DNA of 7,282 nt, from NCBI GenBank assembly GCA_030637205.1, contig DAOVVL010000090.1, forward strand, positions 1 to 7,282, in the 5' to 3' direction. A program made the translations under genes and the position numbers. Source of the stretch: Thalassospiraceae bacterium. Lineage in GTDB: Bacteria > Pseudomonadota > Alphaproteobacteria > Rhodospirillales > Magnetovibrionaceae. The notes below the pieces were generated by a model. It saw only the letters and a list, made by a program, of their open reading frames with translations, was not told where the DNA came from and did no database searches. Below, piece by piece: positions 1 through 6,615 of this stretch; the first letter of the stretch is position 1; each line of letters starts with the position of its first letter.

Positions 1-315
1 AAAATTCGCGTTAAGCGCGGCGGCGGCCACGCCGGCCACAACGGGCTGCGTTCGATCCATCAGGCGGTGGGCGATAATTATGTGCGGGTTCGCTTAGGGG
101 TAGGCCATCCCGGCGAAAAAGACCGGGTTTCGGGCCATGTGCTGAACGATTTTGCCAAGGCCGATCAGAAATGGCTGGAACCGCTGCTCGACGCCACGGC
201 CCAACATCTGGACTGTCTTTTTGATGGCCACGACGCGGATTTTATGACCCACGTTGCGCGCATGGCACCGGTGCCAAAGCCTAAAAACAAAAACAATGAC
301 GAGGATCAGGACTGA
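1..315 (+). CDS. pth: Peptidyl-tRNA hydrolase, C-terminal part (5' end outside window)
   Basis: Hydrolyses the ester bond of peptidyl-tRNAs released prematurely from ribosomes, recycling tRNA in the cytoplasm. The frame is open from base 1, and about 104 codons lie in the window. Seen directly: a glycine-rich segment GGGHAGHNGLRSI near the left edge, followed by YVRVRLGVGHPG, which together are the hallmark of the bacterial Pth family. The stretch GHVLNDF, also typical of Pth, follows. The catalytic His and Asn of the N-terminal half would lie upstream and cannot be checked. The protein ends in a hydrophilic Lys/Asn/Asp-rich tail (PKPKNKNNDEDQD), a variable region in this family. The GTG at 67 is internal and not a real start, because the conserved residues run back past it to base 1. 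The TGA stop at 313-315 shares one base with the ychF start, suggesting translational coupling; pth-ychF adjacency is common in Alphaproteobacteria. Confidence 0.95.
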   Translation, partial: KIRVKRGGGHAGHNGLRSIHQAVGDNYVRVRLGVGHPGEKDRVSGHVLNDFAKADQKWLEPLLDATAQHLDCLFDGHDADFMTHVARMAPVPKPKNKNNDEDQD

Positions 316-1415
316 TGGGATTTAAATGCGGCATTGTTGGCCTTCCCAACGTGGGAAAATCGACGCTATTTAATGCGCTGACGGCGACTGCGGCTGCAGA
401 AGCCGCCAACTTTCCCTTTTGCACCATCGAGCCAAACGTCGGACGCGTTTCGGTCCCCGATGCGCGCCAGGACAAGCTGTCCAAGATCGCGGGCTCAGCC
501 AAGGAAGTTCCGACACAGCTGGAATTTGTTGATATCGCAGGTCTGGTCAAAGGGGCCAGCAAGGGCGAAGGGTTGGGCAACCAGTTTCTTGCCAACATTC
601 GCGAAGTTGACGCCATCATTCAGGTGGTGCGTTGCTTTGATGATGACAACGTGACCCATGTTGAAGGCGCAATCGATCCCCTGCGCGATGCCGAAATCAT
701 CGAAACCGAATTGATGCTGGCCGATATGGAAAGCCTTGAAAAGCGCGTGACCTCGTTAACCAAAAAGGCGCGGGGCAACGACAAGGACGCCGTGGCCGAA
801 CTGGACCTGGTGGAACGCTCATTGGCATTACTGCAAGACGGAACGCCTGCGCGTAAACTCGAAGTTAGCGAAGATGATGAAAAAAGTTTTCGCATGCTGC
901 AACTGTTGACGTCCAAGCCGGTACTTTATGTTTGCAACGTCGAAGAAGATGCCGCCGCCGATGGCAATGCGTTTTCAGCCAAGGTTGAAGAAATGGCCGC
1001 CGCACAGGGTGCGGGCACGGTGGTGATTTCAGCGAGGATCGAAGAAGAAGTCAGCCAGCTTGATTCCGAAGATGACAAACAGGAATTTCTCGAAGCACTG
1101 GGCCTGAGCGAAACCGGACTGGCGCGCGTGATCCGTGCAGGGTATTCGCTTTTGAACCTGATCACGTTTTTCACCTGCGGGCCGAAAGAAACCCGCGCAT
1201 GGACGGTGCAAAACGGTGCCACTGCCCCCGAGGCCGCGGGCGTGATCCATACCGATTTTGAAAAAGGCTTCATTAAGGCCGAAACCATCGCATATGACGA
1301 CTATATCGAACTGAACGGCGAGCAGCCCTGCAAGGATGCTGGCAAAATGCGCCAGGAAGGCCGCGATTATGTGGTTCACGACGGCGATGTCTTGCTGTTT
1401 CGGTTTAATGTATGA
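315..1415 (+). CDS. ychF: Redox-responsive ribosome-associated ATPase YchF (OLA1/Obg family)
   Basis: A TRAFAC-class P-loop NTPase that prefers ATP over GTP, binds ribosomes and in other bacteria is linked to stress and redox responses. The 366 aa length is normal for the family (about 363). Seen directly: the P-loop GLPNVGKST at residues 9-17; the switch I segment NFPFCTIEPN at 32-41, including the conserved cysteine C36; the Walker B/G3 motif DIAGLVKGA from residue 72; and NVEE at about 208-211 in place of the GTPase NKxD motif, as expected for the ATP-preferring YchF/OLA1 branch. A C-terminal TGS domain covers about residues 280-364, with TFFTCGPKETRAWTV, the GFIKAE segment and the terminal DGDVLLFRFNV. 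The ATG at 315 overlaps the pth stop (TGATG), and a GAGGA sequence at 301-305 gives a suitable ribosome binding site nine bases upstream. Confidence 0.97.
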   Translation: MGFKCGIVGLPNVGKSTLFNALTATAAAEAANFPFCTIEPNVGRVSVPDARQDKLSKIAGSAKEVPTQLEFVDIAGLVKGASKGEGLGNQFLANIREVDAIIQVVRCFDDDNVTHVEGAIDPLRDAEIIETELMLADMESLEKRVTSLTKKARGNDKDAVAELDLVERSLALLQDGTPARKLEVSEDDEKSFRMLQLLTSKPVLYVCNVEEDAAADGNAFSAKVEEMAAAQGAGTVVISARIEEEVSQLDSEDDKQEFLEALGLSETGLARVIRAGYSLLNLITFFTCGPKETRAWTVQNGATAPEAAGVIHTDFEKGFIKAETIAYDDYIELNGEQPCKDAGKMRQEGRDYVVHDGDVLLFRFNV

Positions 1416-1450
1416 TGGCGAAAGCCTGCGATTAACACGACACGATCCTG

Positions 1451-1456
1451 GGGAGG
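1451..1456 (+). promoter_or_regulatory. Strong Shine-Dalgarno sequence for mtnP
   Basis: GGGAGG lies ten bases ahead of the ATG at 1467 and matches the anti-Shine-Dalgarno sequence well. It is the strongest ribosome binding site on the plus strand of the window. The 51-base gap after ychF, together with this independent site, suggests that mtnP translation does not depend on ychF. It leaves open whether a separate promoter lies in or just before the gap. Confidence 0.75.
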
Positions 1457-1466
1457 ACTTAAAACA

Positions 1467-2354
1467 ATGACGGCACCTGGAACCCCGCCCATCATCGGCG
1501 TAATCGGCGGCAGCGGCATCTATGAAATCGACGGGTTGGAAAACACCCGTTGGGAAAAAGTCGAAAGTTCCTTCGGCGAAGCATCTGATGAGCTATTTTT
1601 TGGTGAACTGGATGGCGTGCAGATGGTGTTCCTGCCACGCCATGGTCGCGGACATGTCATCCCGCCCGCCAGCGTCAACTACCGCGCCAATATTGATGCC
1701 TTAAAGCGTGCAGGCGTCAGCGAAATTCTTTCGGTTTCGGCGTGTGGTTCGCTGAAAGAAGAGCTGGACCCCGGCACCTTTGTTATTGCCGACCAATTCA
1801 TTGACCGCACCATCGCTCGCGAAAAATCATTTTTCGGGCCCGGCCTGGTCGCCCATGTGGGGCTTGGCCATCCGGTATGTTCGCGTCTGGGCGATGCGCT
1901 GGAAGCTTCTGCGAAGAAACTGGGCATCAAGCACCAGCGCGGCGGCACGTATCTGGCGATGGAGGGGCCGCAGTTTTCAACTTTGGCCGAATCGAATTTG
2001 TACCGCAGTTGGGGTTGCGACGTGATCGGCATGACCAACATGCCCGAAGCCAAGCTCGCGCGCGAGGCCGAGATCTGTTACGCCACCGTTGCCATGGTCA
2101 CCGATTTTGATTGCTGGCACCCAGATCACGACCACGTCACGGTCGACAGCATCATCAAGACGCTGCTGGAAAATGCCGATAAGGGGCGTTCGCTGGTTCG
2201 CGAAGTGGCACCTGTTTTGGCAAAGCGCGCCGACAGCTGTTCGGATGGTTGCCATACGGCATTGGACACGGCCATTATCACCGCACCCGATGCGCGCGAT
2301 CCGGCCATGTTAAAACAGCTCGATGCGGTCGCCGGTCGGGTATTGAACGCTTAA
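1467..2354 (+). CDS. mtnP: S-methyl-5'-thioadenosine phosphorylase
   Basis: Splits 5'-methylthioadenosine (a by-product of polyamine, homoserine lactone and radical SAM chemistry) with phosphate into adenine and 5-methylthioribose-1-phosphate. The 295 aa product is a complete family 2 purine nucleoside phosphorylase fold. Seen directly: the phosphate-binding GGSGIY at residues 14-19; RHGRGH at 58-63; the SACGSL loop at 91-96; the substrate-binding MEGPQFST at 165-172; GMTNMPEA at 188-195, which carries the ribose-binding methionine region; and the purine-contacting TDFDCW at 212-217. In the family, Asp residues in the last motif favour 6-aminopurines, so MTA rather than inosine or guanosine is the expected substrate. 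The start is supported by the Shine-Dalgarno site at 1451-1456. The gene is followed 15 bases later by mtnA, which confirms the pathway assignment. Confidence 0.96.
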   Translation: MTAPGTPPIIGVIGGSGIYEIDGLENTRWEKVESSFGEASDELFFGELDGVQMVFLPRHGRGHVIPPASVNYRANIDALKRAGVSEILSVSACGSLKEELDPGTFVIADQFIDRTIAREKSFFGPGLVAHVGLGHPVCSRLGDALEASAKKLGIKHQRGGTYLAMEGPQFSTLAESNLYRSWGCDVIGMTNMPEAKLAREAEICYATVAMVTDFDCWHPDHDHVTVDSIIKTLLENADKGRSLVREVAPVLAKRADSCSDGCHTALDTAIITAPDARDPAMLKQLDAVAGRVLNA

Positions 2355-2369
2355 AAAGGCAGATAAATC

Positions 2370-3464
2370 ATGCTGGTTGACGGACAACACTTTCGCACCA
2401 TCTGGCCGACCGATGATGGCGTGTTCGAGATTATCGACCAGACCAAGCTGCCGTTTTCGTTTGAGGTGGTGCGTCTGGAAACCGCTGTTGAAGCTGCCCA
2501 CGCCATATTTGATATGCTGGTGCGCGGTGCGCCGCTGATCGGTGCCACGGCGGCGTACGGCATGGCGCTGGCCATGCGCGAAGATGCATCAGATGACAAT
2601 CTTTCGCATGCCTACACAAATTTACTGGCAGCCCGGCCCACGGCGGTTAACCTGCGCTGGGCGGTAGACGAAATGCGCGCACTTTTAGACCCGCTGGACC
2701 CCGGCCAGCGCGCCACGGCAGCGTTCGCACGCGCCGCCGACATTTGTGATGAAGATGCGGCCCAGTGTTCGGCCATCGGCGATCACGGTCTTGAATTGAT
2801 TTTGGGGGCTTATGAAAAGTGCGGCAAGTCGCGCCCGGTCAACATCCTGACCCATTGCAACGCCGGATGGCTGGCGACGGTTGACTGGGGCACCGCCACA
2901 GCACCGATTTACAAAGCCCACGAAAAAGGCATCCCCGTGCATGTGTGGGTCGATGAAACCCGGCCGCGCAACCAGGGCGCCAGCCTGACGGCGTGGGAAC
3001 TGAACCAGCACGGTGTCGATCATACGGTCATTGTGGACAATGCCGGTGGCCATTTGATGCAGAAGGGCCAAGTGGACCTGTGCATTGTCGGCACGGACCG
3101 CACCACGCGCACCGGCGATGTGTGCAACAAAATCGGAACGTACCTGAAAGCACTGGCGGCGGCGGATAATTCGGTGCCGTTTTACGTGGCGCTGCCGGGC
3201 ACTACCATTGACTGGGAGCTGAAACATGGAAAAGACATTCCCATTGAAGAGCGCGCCGCCGAAGAAGTCACCGAAATGACTGGGCGCACGCGCGCAGGCA
3301 ACGTGGAAACCATGCGCATCGTTTCTGACGGCAGCAAAGCCGCCAATCCGGCCTTTGACGTCACGCCGGCCGGTCTGGTGAGCGCATTGATAACCGAGCG
3401 CGGTATCGCCATGGCCAATGAAGAGGCGCTATCAAGTTTGTACCCGGAAAAGGCCAAATATTGA
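2370..3464 (+). CDS. mtnA: S-methyl-5-thioribose-1-phosphate isomerase
   Basis: Converts the aldose 5-methylthioribose-1-phosphate, the MtnP product, into the ketose 5-methylthioribulose-1-phosphate. The enzyme is related to eIF2B alpha-type regulatory subunits. The 364 aa length is normal. Seen directly: the substrate-binding RGAPLIG at residues 52-58; LTHCNAGWLAT around 160-170 with the catalytic cysteine C163; WVDETRPRNQGASLTAWEL around 193-211; GTDRTTRTGDVCNKIGTY at 241-258 with the catalytic aspartate D243 and the N253-K254 pair; and PFYVALPGTTID shortly after. The variant GTDRTT in place of the common GADRI is, from memory, frequent in alphaproteobacterial MtnA. A weak AAGG sequence at 2356-2359 sits ten bases before the ATG. 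The stop at 3462-3464 overlaps the next start by one base. Confidence 0.96.
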   Translation: MLVDGQHFRTIWPTDDGVFEIIDQTKLPFSFEVVRLETAVEAAHAIFDMLVRGAPLIGATAAYGMALAMREDASDDNLSHAYTNLLAARPTAVNLRWAVDEMRALLDPLDPGQRATAAFARAADICDEDAAQCSAIGDHGLELILGAYEKCGKSRPVNILTHCNAGWLATVDWGTATAPIYKAHEKGIPVHVWVDETRPRNQGASLTAWELNQHGVDHTVIVDNAGGHLMQKGQVDLCIVGTDRTTRTGDVCNKIGTYLKALAAADNSVPFYVALPGTTIDWELKHGKDIPIEERAAEEVTEMTGRTRAGNVETMRIVSDGSKAANPAFDVTPAGLVSALITERGIAMANEEALSSLYPEKAKY

Positions 3465-4177
3465 TGCAGGATTTTGAAGCCCGGCGCGAAATTATCAAGA
3501 TCGCATTGCAGCTTAACTCTACGGGGTTGAGTGCCGGAACGTCGGGCAACGTTTCGGTGCGGGTCAAGGGCGGGTTTTTAATTACGCCGTCGGGCGTGAA
3601 GTACGAAAAGCTGTTGCCGCCCGATGTGGTGTTTATGGATATGGATGGCACCGCCCACGGCCATTTTGCACCGTCCAGCGAATGGCGGTTCCACCGCGAC
3701 ATCTATAAAAACCGCAGCCACGCCAAGGCCATCGTGCATGCGCATGCGCCTTATTCAACGGCGCTGGCGTGTCTTGAAAAAGAGATCCCGCAATTTCATT
3801 ACATGGTCGCCATCGCCGGGGCGAAATCGATCCGCTGTGCGCCCTATGCACCCTTTGGCACGGTCGAGCTTTCCGAAGCGGCCTTGGGCGCATTGGATGG
3901 CAGGCGCGCCTGTTTGCTGGCCCACCACGGCTTGATCGCGTACGCGGATAATCCTGAAAAGGCACTGACGCTGGCGACAGAGGTCGAAGTGTTGGCGCAG
4001 CAATACCAGTTGGTTTTGCAAATGGGTGAGCCCAAGTTGCTCAGCGACGCCGAAATGGAAGACGTGCTGCACCGCTTTTGGACCTACGGCGACAATGCGC
4101 AAAAAGCCGATGAAACCAAACGGACCAAGCCCAAGCTAACCCATCATCCGCGCGCCACGTTACCGAAACGCCGCTAA
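3464..4177 (+). CDS. ald2: FucA-like class II aldolase, probable 5-(methylthio)ribulose-1-phosphate aldolase (Ald2)
   Basis: A zinc-dependent class II aldolase of the L-fuculose-1-phosphate aldolase type, 237 aa. Counting from the ATG at 3464, the key residues fall at the same numbers I recall for E. coli FucA: GTSGN at 25-29, TPSG at 41-44, SSE at 71-73 with catalytic E73, zinc ligands H92, H94 and H155, and Y113. This supports the ATG at 3464 rather than the in-frame TTG one codon earlier. The stretch IPQFHYMVAIAGAKSI and APYAPFGTVELSE mark it as FucA-like rather than as the MtnB dehydratase of the same superfamily. Placed directly after mtnP-mtnA, it most likely cleaves methylthioribulose-1-phosphate to DHAP and 2-(methylthio)acetaldehyde, as Ald2 does in Rhodospirillum rubrum. 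That substrate is inferred from context. A basic tail of about 22 residues extends beyond FucA length. It could also act on other sugar-1-phosphates such as fuculose- or ribulose-1-phosphate. Confidence 0.88.
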   Translation: MQDFEARREIIKIALQLNSTGLSAGTSGNVSVRVKGGFLITPSGVKYEKLLPPDVVFMDMDGTAHGHFAPSSEWRFHRDIYKNRSHAKAIVHAHAPYSTALACLEKEIPQFHYMVAIAGAKSIRCAPYAPFGTVELSEAALGALDGRRACLLAHHGLIAYADNPEKALTLATEVEVLAQQYQLVLQMGEPKLLSDAEMEDVLHRFWTYGDNAQKADETKRTKPKLTHHPRATLPKRR

Positions 4178-4195
4178 AGTTTTTTTACGCGTTAT

Positions 4196-4441
4196 CTACA
4201 GGCCATCCACGGGTTTGACCACATGGCGCGTAATACGATGTGCCAGTGGCGCAATGACCTGCGATGCCGGCCATGCTACACAAAACCCGACAGCAAAGGC
4301 GCTGGCCCAACGCCATAAAAACCCATCATCAAAGCCGGTGTTCACGCCGGTCATAAAAAACGACATGATCGAAGCCATGCCCAGTGCCATGACGGGTGCA
4401 AAAACAAACGGGGCGAATTTGGCGGGGATTTTGTTTTTCAT
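4196..4441 (-). CDS. DUF2798-type small two-helix membrane protein
   Basis: An 81 aa protein of unknown function, which I recognise as resembling the DUF2798 family. It has a short basic N-terminus (MKNKIPAKF), a first predicted membrane helix at about residues 10-31 rich in Met and Phe (MALGMASIMSFFMTG), a loop containing NTGFDDGF, and a second helix at about 46-67 (ASAFAVGFCVAWPASQVIAPL) followed by a basic end (HRITRHVVKPV). The helix-NTGF-helix-APL pattern is characteristic of this family. The ATG at 4441 is preferred because family members often begin with a Lys/Arg-rich IPA segment. An upstream in-frame GTG at 4450 would add three residues, and neither start has a clear Shine-Dalgarno sequence. 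The gene lies behind the pet terminator on the same strand and is tail to tail with ald2, so it is probably transcribed on its own or by read-through. No pathway role can be read from the sequence. Confidence 0.8.
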   Translation of the reverse strand: MKNKIPAKFAPFVFAPVMALGMASIMSFFMTGVNTGFDDGFLWRWASAFAVGFCVAWPASQVIAPLAHRITRHVVKPVDGL

Positions 4442-4480
4442 GTGCTTCACGCTTTTGTTTGATTTAATGAGGTTGGTGAT

Positions 4481-4512
4481 AAAAAACCCCCGCCAGTTCA
4501 GGCAGGGGTTTT
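4481..4512 (-). terminator. Intrinsic terminator of the petABC operon
   Basis: Read on the minus strand, two 12-base arms (AAAACCCCTGCC and GGCGGGGGTTTT) flank a six-base loop (4495-4500). They form a 12-bp stem with a single U-G wobble at 4491/4504, and a run of six U follows (4481-4486, four of them in the stem). It starts 22 bases past the petC stop. On the plus strand the wobble becomes a C-A mismatch and the run after the stem is A-rich, so termination should favour the minus-strand transcript. Confidence 0.88.
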
Positions 4513-4533
4513 AAAAATTTCAAATGGCCCATT

Positions 4534-5376
4534 TTAGTTGGGACGTTTGTGGCGCTGCATTTCCTGTTCGTATTCTACCACATAAGGATCGTGGACGAAT
4601 TCTTCAAGGCTAATGTTGCTCCAGATGCGACGCTTGAGCGCATAGAACATTGCGGTGAGGATGATCAGGTACAAGATCACCTTGATGCCAAGGCGCTTGC
4701 GTTCTTCCATTTCCGGGTTCGCGGCCCATGCCAGAAACGCCGTGATATCCTTGGCGTGCTGTTCAAGGGTTGGCTCGGTCCCGTCTTCGTAATCTACCGC
4801 TTCTTCATACAACGGCTGGGCCATGAAAATCTGGTGGCCCGGATAATATTTGTTGTAATAGGTGCCTTCGGAAAGATCAAAATCTGCGGGTGCATCGTCC
4901 AGATACCCGGTCATCAGGCCATAGATATAATCGGTTCCGCCTTTGCGGGCCTTGGTGATGACCGAAAGATCGGGCGGAAACGCGCCGCCATTGGCAAAAC
5001 GCGCGGCATTTGTGTTGGCAAACGGTTTCACAAAGCGGTCCGACAGTTTGGCCGGGCGCATATACATTTCGCCTTCGTCATCGGGGCCGTCTTCGATTTC
5101 ATAATCAGATGCCATGGCTTTGGCTTGATCGGTCGTGAAACCAATGTCCACCAGATTGCGGTAATAAACCATTTCCAACGAGTGACACCCCGAACAGACC
5201 TCAAGAAAGACCTGTGAGCCACGGCGAAGCTGGGGGCGATCGTACGAGCCAAAGATGCCGTCAAACGACCATTTCAGGCTAGGCAGCGCGTCGGCTTCAG
5301 CAACTGCGGCACTTGCGATCCCCGGAAGGAAGCTGATCGCACATGCGGCGGAAATCAGGAATTTACGCATTTGCAT
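4534..5376 (-). CDS. petC: Cytochrome c1, ubiquinol-cytochrome c reductase
   Basis: The membrane-anchored c-type haem subunit of the bc1 complex. It passes electrons from the Rieske centre to soluble or membrane cytochrome c on the periplasmic side. The 280 aa product starts with a Sec signal peptide (MQMRKFLISAACAISFLPG...), with likely cleavage around ASA at 21-23. Haem attachment is CSGCH at residues 61-65. The probable axial methionine is M185 in IFMAQPL, after the conserved YYNKYYPG. An acidic segment EDGPDDEGEM (95-104), typical of alphaproteobacterial c1, is present. One C-terminal membrane anchor spans about 231-247. About 33 residues follow the anchor, more than in many relatives. 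The ATG at 5376 is chosen over a longer reading from 5421, because it has a perfect Shine-Dalgarno site, avoids overlap with petB and begins right at the signal peptide. It is four bases downstream of petB and is the last gene before the terminator. Confidence 0.96.
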   Translation of the reverse strand: MQMRKFLISAACAISFLPGIASAAVAEADALPSLKWSFDGIFGSYDRPQLRRGSQVFLEVCSGCHSLEMVYYRNLVDIGFTTDQAKAMASDYEIEDGPDDEGEMYMRPAKLSDRFVKPFANTNAARFANGGAFPPDLSVITKARKGGTDYIYGLMTGYLDDAPADFDLSEGTYYNKYYPGHQIFMAQPLYEEAVDYEDGTEPTLEQHAKDITAFLAWAANPEMEERKRLGIKVILYLIILTAMFYALKRRIWSNISLEEFVHDPYVVEYEQEMQRHKRPN

Positions 5377-5380
5377 GGGC

Positions 5381-6607
5381 TTAAGCCTCCTTGGCGCGGC
5401 GTTTTTTCCGCACTTCTTCAAAAATACTTACCGGCAAAGGCTTGGTCTTTTCATATTTTCCAAGAACCGGAAGGATCAGGAAAAAGAGGAAATAATAGCC
5501 GGTGGAAAGTTGCGCCATGATCAAATACGCGCCTTCAGATGGTTTTTGCCCCAACCAGCCGAGGAACAGGGCATTGGCAACAAATATCCAGAACAGTTGT
5601 TTGAAAATCGGGCGGTACGTGGCGGCACGCACTTTCGATGTATCAAGCCACGGCAACACGTACAGGATCAAGACGCCGGCAAACATCACGATCACGCCAC
5701 CCAGCTTGTCGGGGATCGCGCGCAAGATTGCGTAAAACGGCAGGAAATACCATTCCGGAACAATGTGCGGCGGGGTCACCATCGGGTCGGCGGGGATGTA
5801 GTTGTCAGGTTCGCCAAAGAAATCGGGGGCGAAGAACACAAAGAACATGAACACGATCATGAACAGGCCCAGCCCGTACAGATCCTTGATGGTGTAAAAC
5901 GGGTGAAACGGCATCATGTCGGCCGGGCTTTTGATCTCGATGCCCAGCGGGTTGTTCGATTTGTGAATATGCAGCGCCCACATGTGAACCACCACCAGCA
6001 TGAACAGGATCATCGGCAACAGGTAGTGCCATACGAAAAAGCGGTTGATGGTCGGGGCATCGACCGAGAAGCCGCCCCAAATCCACACCACGATGTAATC
6101 GCCGATCAGCGGGATCGCCGAGAACAGGTTGGTAATTACGGTTGCACCCCAGAAGCTCATCTGCCCCCACGGAAGCACGTAACCCATAAACGCGGTTGCC
6201 ATCATGCATACATAGATGGTCACACCGATCATCCATAACAATTCGCGCGGTGCCTTGTAGGAACCAAAATAAATGCCGCGAAACATATGGATATAAACAA
6301 CGATAAAGAACATCGACGCGCCGTTCATGTGCAGGTTTCTGAGCAACCAGCCATAGTTCACGTCGCGCACGATGCGCTCAACGCTTTGAAAGGCAACGTC
6401 GGCATGAGGCTGATAGTTCATCGCCAGGAAAATGCCCGTAACGATCATAATCACCAGCACGATGCCGGCGATCGATCCGTAGTTCCACCAATAGCTAAGG
6501 TTCTTAGGCGTTGGGTAGGAAACAAGGTTTTCACTTGAATAGCTGAAGATCGGCAGACGGGTGTCGATCCACATCAGTATCCGGTTGTCGGTTTGCATGC
6601 GTTTCAT
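5381..6607 (-). CDS. petB: Cytochrome b, ubiquinol-cytochrome c reductase
   Basis: The integral membrane core of the bc1 complex, carrying haems bL and bH and the Qo and Qi quinone sites. The 408 aa length matches the full-length (non-split) bacterial type with eight membrane helices. Seen directly: paired haem ligands H93/H107 in helix B and H194/H208 in helix D with the standard 14-residue spacing. By homology, H93/H194 hold bL and H107/H208 hold bH. Other signatures are GYVLPWGQMSFW at 142-153, the Qo-site PEWY at 284-287 followed by FLPFYAILRAIP, and LPWLD at 318-322. The C-terminus is a short basic tail. The start at 6607 is eight bases past the petA stop and has only a weak purine-rich site (CTGAGA). 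The ATG three codons later is possible. Tight spacing with petA and petC indicates one operon. Confidence 0.97.
   Translation of the reverse strand: MKRMQTDNRILMWIDTRLPIFSYSSENLVSYPTPKNLSYWWNYGSIAGIVLVIMIVTGIFLAMNYQPHADVAFQSVERIVRDVNYGWLLRNLHMNGASMFFIVVYIHMFRGIYFGSYKAPRELLWMIGVTIYVCMMATAFMGYVLPWGQMSFWGATVITNLFSAIPLIGDYIVVWIWGGFSVDAPTINRFFVWHYLLPMILFMLVVVHMWALHIHKSNNPLGIEIKSPADMMPFHPFYTIKDLYGLGLFMIVFMFFVFFAPDFFGEPDNYIPADPMVTPPHIVPEWYFLPFYAILRAIPDKLGGVIVMFAGVLILYVLPWLDTSKVRAATYRPIFKQLFWIFVANALFLGWLGQKPSEGAYLIMAQLSTGYYFLFFLILPVLGKYEKTKPLPVSIFEEVRKKRRAKEA
5386..5392 (-). promoter_or_regulatory. Shine-Dalgarno sequence that sets the petC start
   Basis: AAGGAGG on the minus strand lies nine bases before the ATG at 5376 and inside the last codons of petB. 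It is a near-perfect match to the 16S anti-Shine-Dalgarno sequence. A second ATG two codons further on (5370) would be 15 bases away, which is too far, so 5376 is the better start. Confidence 0.8.
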
Positions 6608-6615
6608 GTGTGATC

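Noticed and set aside
67..315. A complete small gene starting at GTG 67
   Set aside because: Conserved Pth residues continue in the same frame back to base 1, so this is the end of a longer pth gene cut by the window edge.
1392..1416. Possible mtnP promoter with TATGAT at 1411-1416 and TTGCTG at 1392-1397
   Set aside because: The spacer is only 13 bases, too short for a sigma-70 promoter, and the elements overlap the end of ychF.
2685..3227. A 180-codon open frame on the minus strand inside mtnA
   Set aside because: It is antisense to mtnA, whose catalytic motifs are intact. The translation is of low quality and has no domain signal.
3464..4177. Reading the aldolase as MtnB (methylthioribulose-1-phosphate dehydratase)
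   Set aside because: Although it is in the same superfamily and context, the HYMVAIAG and APYAPFGT segments and the register of E73, H92, H94, Y113 and H155 match FucA-type aldolases, and no mtnC or mtnD follows.
4178..4195. Possible intrinsic terminator for the mtn operon at the seven-T run
   Set aside because: No GC-rich stem precedes the T run on the plus strand, only a few possible base pairs with mismatches.
4549..5217. A 222-codon open frame on the plus strand opposite petC
   Set aside because: It is an antisense shadow of cytochrome c1. It has no start context and no family resemblance.
5255..6238. A 327-codon open frame on the plus strand opposite petB and the petC start
   Set aside because: It is antisense to the strongly supported cytochrome b gene, its translation is dominated by His, Gln and Arg with no recognisable domain, and it is explained by the codon usage of the real gene.
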